DNA from: Enchytraeus crypticus
Taxonomy: Eukaryota > Annelida > Clitellata > Enchytraeida > Enchytraeidae
DNA length: 64,000 bases
NCBI GenBank assembly: GCA_905160935.1
Contig: CAJHZI010000548.1
Span: forward strand, 2,329,501-2,393,500
Reading direction: 5' to 3'
Below, one piece after another: positions 24,951-37,920 of this stretch. The position numbers and the translations under genes were made by a program. Each line of letters opens with the position of its first letter. Within the stretch, counting starts at the first letter, position 1. The notes beneath the pieces are model-generated. The model did no database searches. It worked only from the letters and a program-made list of their open reading frames with translations, and was not told where the DNA came from.

Positions 24951-27900
24951 CTACAGTCCATTTGAATATAATAATTTAAATATACTAATTTAACTAATAG
25001 CTAGCAAAAAATTATTTAGTCTAATATTAATATTTACCAAGGTGGAGTCAGTGGCGATGTTTGGTAGGATATTCGATCGCTGATCAGTATGTGCGGGGTT
25101 CAAATCCTGGGCTCCCCGTCACTGACATCGCTTTCGAGTGAGGAAACTGACGTTAACAGTAGCTTCTTAACATTAGCTTTAGCTTTATTTTTTTAGCTTT
25201 AGCTTTTAACATTATTGTCCCAAAAATCTTTTACATTACCTTATTTATTATTATATTTTTATTTATTTTGTTTAGATTGTTTTTTAGTTCAATTCTATTC
25301 CTTTTTGTAAGGGAAACTAAGTTTATTGAGCTACCTTCCTCTGAAAGCATAGCTCAAAGGTATCAGCCCATAGCAATGCAATACTAACGCATTTACCTCT
25401 CTATTATTTGTTCACATCATATAATGAAGTTTTAATACTATATTACAAATTAATTGAAAAAATACATCTCCGGATGCGGTCTTCGATTAACGGATTTGCA
25501 CATTTTATGATATTTCCTATCAATAATAAACCTATAATACATGTTTCTCTTCAATACATACTTACACATAAAACGTACAGTGCACATCATTTTTGTAAAA
25601 TAGTTTTGAACGAAGCCGTTAGCTAATTTGACACCCCCCACCGATTTGCATAAATCTCGTTAAAATATAACTCATAAATCTCCCAGTTCACCCCACCCCA
25701 CACCTTAAAGATGTCCCGGGGTATTGGGAAAGCCCCGAAGTGGGTTGGGATGGGTGAAGAGAAGAAGAAGACGAAGATGATGATGATGATAATGGTGATG
25801 GTGATGATGATTATTTTTATTATTATTATTATTATCATCATCATCATCATAATTTCGTCGCATTCAACACTCTCTCTTAGTGCACTGCCTACTGGCAGGC
25901 CCATGGTACATAACGCCTCCACTCTTCTCTGTCCACTCTTCTTTAGACTTTTTGTTATTAGTTCTTTTCTACTACCAAAGGCCGCTTTTGCTTGTGCATT
26001 CAACACTAAAGTTATAAAATTAAGTTTAACTGACAATTCTCTACCACAAGTGCAATCAACGCCTATCTGACCGGGCTTATAATCACTGGTAAATTTACAT
26101 CATTATTATAATTAAATTTAAATTAAAAAATTTCAAAGAATGAGCAAGAAAAAGAGAAATCTAAGCCTCAGACGAACGCAAACCTTTCGACACGGCGACA
26201 GTGAAGGTATCTCCGCAGCCAATCTGAGTGATGTTGTAGAGATCAAGATTAGCGACTTTACGAGGAACCCTGTCATCAGGAGCGTCCCTGCTGTGTCCAA
26301 GCTGCTTGAACTGATTCGACCCGAATGAATAGCATTCACCCAACTCTGTGATATAATAGAGATAAGTCAATATTCATCCAACTCTGTAATATAACATAAC
26401 ATAACATAACGACACTAGGTCAGAAAGCACAACTGCTTGTTTGAGACCCACACAAAATAAAATAAAAACTTACCTACACATCTTGCATAGCATAACATAT
26501 TAAACACATTTTACTTAATAACCAGTACTAATACAGGAAACCAGCACACCTGTACTATTAACCTGTACACTAACAGGTACAAATACTACTCAATATGCTA
26601 ACACTTGTCAAATTACAATATACCTAGGCCTAAACATCCTCAAAACCACACATACCAAACATTACAGCAAGAGACAATAGCCATTTTATACAAAAAAGCT
26701 AAATAAACTATATAAACTCTACTTAACTATCAAAACTTATACACTTTAATAGGACTGGGCAACTCCACAACTCAGCCTATTACTTTTCTATTAATACTTC
26801 ACACCTTTCACTACAACACTTTATATACTTATCATATCTATTTTTAAATTGATTGACAGATTCGGCCTCAATGACCTCCTCTGGCAGTCCGTTCCAAACA
26901 CTAACAACTCTCTGACTGAAAATATTTTTGCGTATCTCAAGCCTACTTCTAAATTTAATTAACTTGTATTTGTGTCCTCTAGTTCTGTTATTATTTGCTA
27001 ATTGAAACAAATTGTTATAATTTACTTTATTGAAACCATTAAGCATCTTAGAAACTTCTATTAAATCGCCTCTAACCCTTTTCTCTTCTAAAGATAACAT
27101 TCCAGTACATTTTAAGCGATTTTCATAATTGACATTACTACATTTCTTAATTAATCTTGTGGCTCTAGCTTGGACTTTCTCTAATTTCTCTACATTTTTC
27201 TTAAGATAGGGACACCAAGCCTGAACACAATATTCAAGTTTGGGTCTAACCAATGCCTTATATAACTTTAATATAATGTCTTTTCTTCTACTTGTCATTG
27301 TTCTTTTTATTATACCTATAACAGCATTTGTACTATTGGCAGCTTTATTACATTGCTCACTAAATTTTAATGAATTAACCACTATTACACCTAAGTCTCT
27401 TTCAGAAGTAGTATTTTTCAGTATTTTATTATTTAAAATATATTCTGTATTTAAACTTTTTTTGCCTATATGCATTATATTACACTTATCGCTATTAAAT
27501 TCCATCTGCCATTTTTTAGACCAATTTTGTAATCTTAATATGTCTTCTCTTAGAACCTCTGCATCTGCTTTATTATTTACAATTTTTGTTATTTTCGAAT
27601 CATCTGCGAATTTACTAACTTTTGATACTATGTCTATGTCTATTTCGTTAATATATATCAGAAACAGCAGAGGACCTAAGACAGATCCTTGTGGAACACC
27701 ACTTTTCACCGTTTTGTTCAACTAGAAAATTCGCCATCAACACATACTCTTTGCCGTCTATCCCTTAACCAATTACCTATCCATCTAAGAATATTACCCT
27801 GTATACCGTGTGCCTCTAACTTTTTCAATAATCTAATATGGGGTACTTTATCAAATGCTTTTGCAAAATCTAAATATAACACATCTATACAATTACCTTT

Positions 27901-30147
27901 ATCTAATTCACTTGTAATATTTTCTAAAAAGTCAATTAAATTTGTTAAACAGGAACGTCCACTAATAAAATCATGCTGACTATCGTATATATAGAATTAG
28001 AATAGAAAATATGAGACAATATTCATCGAACTCTACAATATAATGGCAACACTTCTCATAACTCTACAATACGATACATAGATGAGATAACATTCACCTA
28101 GCTTTACAACACAATAAACATATGAGATAAATTCATCTAGCTCAACAATATGGTCTAAACAATAGAACAAAAAGTGGCAGTATTCCATTGAATCCATGAA
28201 AACAGAAGAAATATGACGACATTCACCAAGCTCAAAAATACCATAATAATATCATTTATATATGACAACGTTCGACCAACTGTACACTCTAACAAGCAAA
28301 ATGTTATTAGGCTAACTCCACAACAAAAGAGACCAAGTTTAATGTAGTATTCGCATAATACTATAGTACTGAAACAAATGAGACAATATTCGCTAAAACT
28401 ACCATAACATTAATAAAATTGACAACGTTTGTTAAACTCAACAACACAACGGATAATTGAAAACTTTCGTCCAACTCTTACAATAAAATAAACACAGTTG
28501 ATAATATTCGCCTAACTTTACATTTTACAGAAAACATCATTAGATATTTTCTGTTGTAACTTGAAACTTGTAAACTGGCTTCGTTAAACTGCAGTACATT
28601 ACAAAATATTGCCATCATAATAGTCAAAATAGGTCGTATTATAATTTCTATATGGCGAAACTAACAAAATAACAAATATTTGTAAAATTAAATCACAAAT
28701 TAAAAGAATATTGAATTTTGCTAGGGAGACATTTAACTTTTGTTTACTTCATAGATAACCGACTCTGGACATCAACGGTTACAGATAGTTAGCAAATATC
28801 GGTTATTACTCATTACAGCTAGTTAGTATATTCCCGGTTATAACTGGCTACACCTAGTTAGTAGACAATTGACGCCCAACTAGTTAGAGCTAGTTAGTAG
28901 ATACCGGCTATAACTGGTTATAGCTGGTTAGTAGATACCGGTTATAACTGGCTTTAGCTAGTTAGTAGAAACCGGTTATAACTGGTTTATGCTAGTTAGT
29001 ATTTACCGGTTATAACGGCAGTATGAGAGACGCCGAGAGAGACAGAGCTGATTTTGAGTAGACCTATGGGTCGAGACGTAACCGGAGTAAAACTGTGAAC
29101 TTCTTCTACAATACCATCTTCTTTATCAAGTGATAATTTGTTGAACCTGAACAAAGCATACATAAAGGACTATAAACTTCTACACAGTAGGCCTACATAA
29201 TAATTCTTCTTAATTACATATCAAATTTAATTTACACAAAATTAAATTTTAATATCATCACCATCACCATCACCACCACCATCACCATGATCATCATCAT
29301 CTTCATCAGCATCATCATCATCATCTTTTCTTAAACTCAAGTTCAACTAGGGTAGGGATACGAATAGAAACTCTTCCATTCATTTTATAGACTTCTGTCG
29401 CAATTTCCGGAGCCTAGTCGCTCACCAACCGAATGTCCTTTCTGACGTTGGTTTAAATATAAGTGCTTTGTCTCCTTTTACAACACGTGCAGTCCATGGT
29501 TGGTCTATTCTTCAGCAACCGGGACATATTACGGAGTAAAATGGCGTATGCTCACAAAAGACAATATATACAAAATATATATTATTATTATTAATATATA
29601 TATTATAAAATATATATTACTGGCTGGAGCCAGTGGCGATGTCGGTAAGATATTCGACCGCGGATCAGTATGTGCGGGGTTCAAATCCTGGGCTCACCCG
29701 TCATCTGACATCGCTTTCGAGTGAGGAAACTGACGTTAACATTAGCTTTACCAGCTTTATTATTTTATAATTCATGCATTATTTGATATGTACTATTATA
29801 AGGTTTCGAAAAAGATTTTATGTTATTGTATTTTAAAAATTCTAGCTTTATTTTATTCTGCTATTTAACATGTGTGAAATTTGAAATATATGGATAAGGC
29901 ATTAGTGAAATGATTAACTCGTTAATCGATGGAGTGCTCTATATGGAACTTGAAAGCAGAATGTGAGTAGGAATATGTACCATGGACCTGACACCATGCA
30001 GAACTCGAGAGATCGAGATCGAGAGAGAGAAACAGAGACAGATACAGAAACAGAGAGAGAGGGAGAGAGAGAGATAGAAAGAGAGACAGAGAGAGAGGGA
30101 GAGAGAGAGGGAGAGAAAGAGAGACAGATAGAGTGAGAGAGGGAGAG

Positions 30148-30190
<43 letters not shown>

Positions 30191-31514
30191 CAGATACAGA
30201 GAGAGAGAGAGAGGGAGAGAGAGACAGAGATAGAGAGAGAAAGAGAGACAGAGAGAGAGAGGGAGAGAGAGAGGGAGAGAAAGAGAGACAGATAGAGAGA
30301 GAGAGTGAGAGAGGGGGAGAAACAGAGAGAGAGAGAGAAAGAGACATCTAACCGGTTACTGCCGGTACAGAGCAGTTTATTCTGCCTGGTCAGCAGCACG
30401 GAACAGTCAACCCCACAGCAGGCTTTGTACGGCGACCAATCAGAAGTGTTGATGGGCACTAGCGAGGGCGTGCAGTAGTACGTGCTTGCATTACCCAGCC
30501 CCAAGCGACCTGCAGCATTGGGTAAAAGAAGATAAAAGCTAAGGTTAACCTCAGTTTCCTTACTCGAAAGCGATGTCAGTGACGGGCGAGTACAGAATTT
30601 GAACCCCGCATATACTGATCCGTGGTCGAGTATCGTATTTGTAATATTCTATATTTTATTATTATTATTTAATTTCTTAATATTTCTTTAAAATATATTT
30701 TTATTTTTTTTATATTTTAATATATTTTTTTTATATTTTTTTATTTTTTTATTTTTTTACTGTTGTATCAGACCACAACATACTGCATAATAATTATATG
30801 CAAATAAACAATAAACATAATAATAATATAACATAACATAACAACAATTAAAATGATAAAGTTAACAAAGACAACATCGAGCACTACTGAGACAAAATCA
30901 AGCCGGCATGCAAAAAGAATGTCCAAAAACGGTGCAAATTCCAAAATCCAGAAAATCAGTCCAAAGATAAAGGGATTAAAGAAAAGGAGGTTTAGACTCT
31001 AGTCGTAACTCATGGACACTGGATGGAAAAGAGAGACGGAAAAGGTGGGTCTTCAACTGCCTAAGGAACTGTTCATAAGGAAGCAAAAGCCGATGTGATT
31101 CAAACGAAGACTTTCAAAGATAGGATGTAAGAGAATTCCAGATCTGCGGTGACAATAGAGAATTAAACAAATGAACATGAAATCTAGACCTCTGCAAGTC
31201 TGATAGAGCCGTGCAGGATTAGTCAAAAGCACATAAATTACCATCACATGATCAAAAGAACTCACTGCCGTCCCTTGTCCTGAAAGTATGTCAGCGACGG
31301 GGTGGGCAGAATCTGATCCTATTGATTCACAATAGAAAAGCTAAGCAATAGTGCAACAGTTACTGCTCGCTTACACATTAATGACAATAATACTATTAAT
31401 ATTACTGTTATTATTGTCATTATTGTTATTTGTTGTCATTGCATTGTTGCTCGTAGTCATAGAAGTCATAAATCATTACTGTTATCAGTATTACTATTAT
31501 TATTACTGCTATTA

Positions 31515-31551
<37 letters not shown>

Positions 31552-33078
31552 GTGCACTGCCAACAGACAGGTCCATGGCATACAACGCCTCCACTACTAT
31601 GATCATTACTACTATTATTACTACTATGATCATTACTACTATTATTAGTACTATGATCATTACTACTATTGTCATTACCTCTATTATCATGACTACTATT
31701 GGTATTGACTAACCATTACTAGCTCTGCCCCAGGCAAACACTTCATTCTCATTGGTGATGGCAATAACATGCGATGCTCCACACGACACTTCGGTCACCT
31801 CATAGCCTAACAGTGTCTCTACAATCTTTGCCTGCAATTAAAAATATTGCGCATATTACCACCAAGACTAGGAGACAAAGATATTAACAGCAGAATAACA
31901 CGATATATGTTTTTAAAATAGTTTTTTTACTTTATTACAAATTACTATATTTGTTATCATATATTAGTACAGCTAGTAGTTATTATATATTAGTACTATA
32001 TTTCTTTATATATTAGTACAGCTATTATCATATATTAGTACAGAATTTTTTTTTCTAATAGTCGCATTTAGTGCTGACTCTTCTAGTTGAAAGTACTATT
32101 TAAAAACTCTAGACTTTAGAGATACCGTTCAATTATCTAGTGGTGCTTTACAGGTGTACTATTCAAAACTCTAGGCATATATAATATTGAAAACAATTTG
32201 TTATTTAATTTTTACCTATTGCTCACTTTAAAATGTAAATATCGTACTTTAAGAGTTTTAGTTTTACTAGTATTTAGGTATGCTAAAAATATGCAAGTAT
32301 TCTAAAAGCCAATAAATATATCACAACAATTTTTATGCAGCACATAAGAATATAAAATGTACTTTATATACTCGTTGATATAAAATTCAACATATGTGTA
32401 AAAAGCAAACAAGCATTATAGTGAAATGATAAACTGTTTTGATATCTATCACTTTTTAATACCACATGTTGAAACCGTTAGGCAATTTATTCCATTTTCC
32501 GTGTAACCACTCCAGTGAATGTCCGAGATTTTACTCTCAGATCAGCGCGGCTGGGATTCGAACCCACGAGGGTTCAATTCACCTCAGGCTCTGTCATTTA
32601 AAACTTCATGACAATATAATATAAATATAGTGTAATATAACCTGAGTAACGTCTGCAGTATTACCATGCCCAAGACAGCCCGAGGCACCGCTACCATAAG
32701 TCATTAGTATACCTCGATCTGAAAGTATAAATATCTTTTGTAAGAATATTTTAACTTACGTAAACGTAATCTTCATGAAAAATGGCCTATTAGTTACGCT
32801 AAAAATACGTTAACTCCATAGACTATAGCAGTTATTATATCCATGTATTAATTAAGTCATCATCATGATCATCATCATAATCATCATCATAATCATCATC
32901 ATAATCATCATCATAATCATCATCATAATCATCATCATAATCATCATCATAATCATCATAATCATCATCATAATCATCATCATAATCATCATCATAATCA
33001 TCATCACATCATCATCATCATCATCCATCATCATCATAATCATCATCATATCATCATCATCATCATCATCATCATCAT

Positions 33079-33129
<51 letters not shown>

Positions 33130-33284
33130 AATCATCATCATAATCATCATCATAATCATCATCATAATCATCATCATAATCATCATACATCATCATCATA
33201 ATCATCATCATAATCATCATCATAATCATCATCAATCATCATATCATCATAATCATCACATCATCATCATCATCATCACATCAT

Positions 33285-33331
<47 letters not shown>

Positions 33332-36144
33332 AATCATCATCATAATCATCATCATAATCATCATCATAATCATCAATCATCATCATAATCATCATCATAA
33401 TCATCATCATAATCATCATCATAATCATCATCATAATCACATCACATCATCATCATAATCATCATCATAATCATCATCATAATCATCATCATAATCATCA
33501 TCATAATCATCATCATAATCATCATCATCATCATGATTATCATCGATCCTTGAATCCCAATTTAGCTCAGATTAGATATAGTGTCTCATTATTTATTAAT
33601 TATAGTAACATGTAAATTATTAAAATATTTATTTATCTATTATTATTATATTATCCATTTGTCTTTTTTATCTTATATTTTAGCCCAGGGCCTTATACAG
33701 CCCAGGGCAATTTTAGAAAATAAAAATAAATATAAAAGAATAATTTAAAAAATTAAATAATTATAAATGGGTAATTACCATTCATTAAACATAAATTAAA
33801 CGTAAATTAAACCTTAAACGTTAATTTTAAAGATTTAACTATCATTTCACAACAACTCAGTTAATCTACAACGTTTATGAATGAGTATAAAAAAGGCAAA
33901 CATTAGAATTACTTACAAATAAATAATTCTAGTCCGCGCCAAGCACTACAAAGCCATATTCCTTCAAAATGTTTATGATGTTCACTTTTAGATAAATTTA
34001 ATCGTGATTACTCAAATACTCTTCAGCAACGGCAGTTCCAGGAAGCAGTTAATAGTGGATCTCTCTCTCTCTCTCTCTCTCTTTCTCTATGGTGTTCTGT
34101 CAAGTGGTAGATCCAGGGTACATATTCCTACTCGTATGCGGTCTTCAGGCTCCATAAAGAGTGCTTCATCGATCAAGGAGTTAATCTCTTCACAAAAGGC
34201 CGCCGTGACTTATCAACATCTTAATGTAGCTATAGCTTAGGAATAAAATGGCTTCTGAGGTGGCTTCCCGATGCCTTCTTCTGTTCTTGCTCAGTCGCCT
34301 CTTACAGCAAGTGCAATTTACGATAGGTTATTTTTTTAATCAGTAGCGATTTATCTTCGCCACAGTTCATCCGATTGATTGCTAGCTATATGAATGAATA
34401 AAACCGCGTATGTATACATGTGAACTGCACATGGTTGTAAAAATTAGCTTAATTTTTTAGGTGAAAAATTACTACTTTTTTTTGCGTGCCATTATGTCAC
34501 AATTTTGTGGTTGACGCAGAGGGATCTAGAAGGGAAACAGAACCGTATGGTCGCCTATCCTTCGGCCAGATACCATCAATTGTTCGTAACTGATTAGCGT
34601 TCATATTTCGTCCCTCTTTAAGAGAAAACAACATTTCACAACGCAGTCTCGAACTAGCGACCTCCCGTTCGATAATAGAGCATTATACCACTGTGTCACA
34701 CGGCATTCCGCAAAAGTTCATTAATTAATTAAGCAAGAAAGAAAGAGGCAAGAAAGTACTCTAAGGAAACGAACCAGTGAGGCAAGCAGTGAACAAATCT
34801 CCACAGGACACATGATGGATGGATACAGCTGACTGCCCCTCCATGTAGCGTGGTATCAACCCAGGCACAGTGCCACCATGCGAGGAGGCACTGTGGCGCA
34901 TCACGATGTCACCAGCATACCGTCTTTTTGTGCCTAAAGAACTGGAGCTAAGAACTGAAGAAGAATAAGAAGACGCAGCCTCAGGAATACTCTGACTCGT
35001 TCCATCCTCGCCTATGTCACTAGGACTACCAGATGATTTTGCGTCTGACTTTTCTTCTGCATAATCCCTTCTTGACGAATCTAGACTAGAATTGTTCAAT
35101 GCCTGAGCTGCAGCAATGTCAGACGATAGAGAGGTTTTGGTTTGGCTCAGAACGGGTAGTCCAGTGGATAAAATATCCGTGTTTGCTGAAACCTGTACGA
35201 GATAGAATATAATTTTTAAAAATCAGCTATATATTAATATATAATATAAATATATACATATATAAATGTGTATATATATATCTATCTCTTAGTGCACTGC
35301 CTACTGGCAGGTCCATGGTAAATAACGCCTACACTCTTCTCTGTCTTCCGCCTTCCTCTTCATTTCCACACATGGGTGGGTCTTTAAATCATCTAATATA
35401 CCTAATCTCGGCCTGCCCCTGACCCTTTTTCCTTCCATTCTACCTTCTATGACCTCTTTTAATAGACCTTCCACCCTTAGAATGTGTCCTATCCAACTTT
35501 TCTTTATATTTCTTAATACATTTATCAACTGTCTATCTGTGCCAACTCTCTCCAGAACTTCCTCATTGTAACTTTTGAGTCCAGCTAATCCTCTCCATTC
35601 TTCTCCAAATCCACATTTCAACGCCTCCAGTTTCCTAATATCTTCCTTCCTTAAGGTCCATGTCTCACATCCATACAATAGCGTGGTCCAAACCAAAGTT
35701 TTCACTATCTTTATCTTTGTGTCTTTCTTTAGACTTTTTGTTAATAGTTCTTTTCTACTACCAAAGGCCTCTTTTGCTTGTGCAATCCTACTGCATATTT
35801 CCGTCTCACATTTCCCGTCATCAGTTATAGTATGACCCAAATATTTGAAATTCCTTACCTGTTCCAATTTCGTACCATTTATTGTGATATTAACTTCACC
35901 TTTATTATTGGACTCTCTCATAACCTTCGTCTGTTTTATATTAACCTTCATGTCATATCTCAATGCCGTACCATTCAGCCTATCCATTATCTTCTGCAAT
36001 CCAATCTCGCTGCCCGCTACCATTCCTTGGTCATCTGCAAATCGTACATCTTGTTATAAATTCCCTCCTACTTTTTATTCCTTCTTCCATGTCTTCATGG
36101 CTTCCTCCATCATTGCCTCAGGGTAAATGTTAAACAGCAGCAGC

Positions 36145-36206
<62 letters not shown>

Positions 36207-37853
36207 TTAAAGAAAATTAAAGTAATCAAGAGAAATTTGTGAAATATATACCCATTAAATAGAAAAAGTACATCAAGATAAAATATAAAAGTACATCTTA
36301 CTTACAAATTTGCAAATGTTCATTACCATATAGTTATAAATGTTCGATTTTCGTACTAAAATCGAGAAACACATACTTTTTAAGGGTTTTACGTCACCCT
36401 GAAGACGTTTATATTGTCCTTTCAAATATTTATAAATTATAATTATATTATAATTTATAAAAGTATTATAAAAGTAACTTTCTGAATGTATACTTTAATT
36501 ATACTTAAGTAGCATAAAGTTGCATAAAGCACGCATTAAGTAGATAAAGTTTATAAGCTAGTACACACTATTTAGTAAAAAGGAATATAAAATATGCCTT
36601 TAGAGGAAGAGCCTTGTATATTTTATGTAATAATACACTAGCACATATTTTCAGATTAATACGTTAAGGTTTTCAGTACATAAGTTATAGGTATGGACGT
36701 CATAAATCAAATACAACAGCGAGCTCATATTCAGTAGGCACTCGTTACATAAAGATATGGCCGACTCTGAAATGTCCAAGATTTCATTTATACACTCAGT
36801 TTTCAGGGAATCTAATCTTGACCAATGGTTCAAATGCAGACAAGCTTTACCAGTGAGCTACACAAGTTAATCATACCTCCCTCACAAGAACACGAATGTT
36901 CTAAATGAAAGCGGATTTGGAAACAGAACAAAGATTCAACGACAGATTCGTCGTTCAAAGGAGACTTGAGAGACGTCCCAAGTTGAATCAATCACTCAGC
37001 TTCAATCAATTCCACGCACCCAGAACACACCCGTAGTGCAGGCAAATCCAATTCTCATCCTACTAATAACTTACTTTAGAGACAGAAAACTAACGTTTAA
37101 CTCTGCCTTAGCGTTTAGCTCCCTACCACTTGAGATGGTAATTATATAGAACTGAACCTTAACCTAACCGAAACCTAAACCGTTGAATTTTGGCCAAACC
37201 GAACTGAAGTTTCATTATCAAAGAATCGAACCGAACTCTGAAGATCCACAAAGTCTCTACAAGTTCGTACCTACCTACAAGTTCCAGGCTGGAGCCTGTG
37301 GAGAAGTCGGTAAGATACACGACCGCGGATCAGTATGTGCGGGGTTCAAATCCTGGGCTCGCCCGTCACTGACATCGCTTTCAAGTGAGGAAACTGACGT
37401 TAATCTTAGCTTTACCAGCTTTATCAACGAACTGAACTCTGCAGATTCACAAAGTCTCTACAAGCCCGTACCTCCCACATGAGCAGACGATTGTTTTTAG
37501 TGATGGCGGCTTTCTGCATTCGACTGGCTGCCACGAGGGTGACCGAGGTCTCAGAGCTGGGTAGGGCTAAAGGGGTGGGGACGAGCACGTCTGAGCCCCA
37601 GCAGTACACCGTGCTGCGACAGCGTGCTGATGTCATCTTGGATAGCTGTTGTACACTCTGCTCTGATTCCAAGCCTAATCAATAAGAATTTAACGTCTGG
37701 TTCCTTGACGTAAGGCAATGTCAGGGACGTCTAACGCATCAATCAGACGTTAATAAAACGTAGCAGCTGCTCAATCAGTTAATTACATTAGTAACTGGAT
37801 AATAAATCATCCAAGTAGTTATTCAAATAACAAGTCAATCAATCGGTTAATTG

Positions 37854-37920
<67 letters not shown>

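Noticed and set aside
25623..26036. 137-codon minus-strand protein
   Set aside because: It strings together a LINE-P coding remnant and a GAT/ATC repeat; no gene-like start or end.
29640..29700. tRNA gene suggested by GGGGTTCAAATCC
   Set aside because: It belongs to SINE-1, present in about ten copies with a common non-tRNA tail.
29914..30347. Long SLSLSL frame and its minus/plus partners
   Set aside because: Translated (CT)n/(GA)n microsatellite; only its first part (30,353-30,509) is real NEK8 exon 12.
32852..33235. Poly-Asp/Met and poly-Ile frames
   Set aside because: Translated ATC array, not genes.
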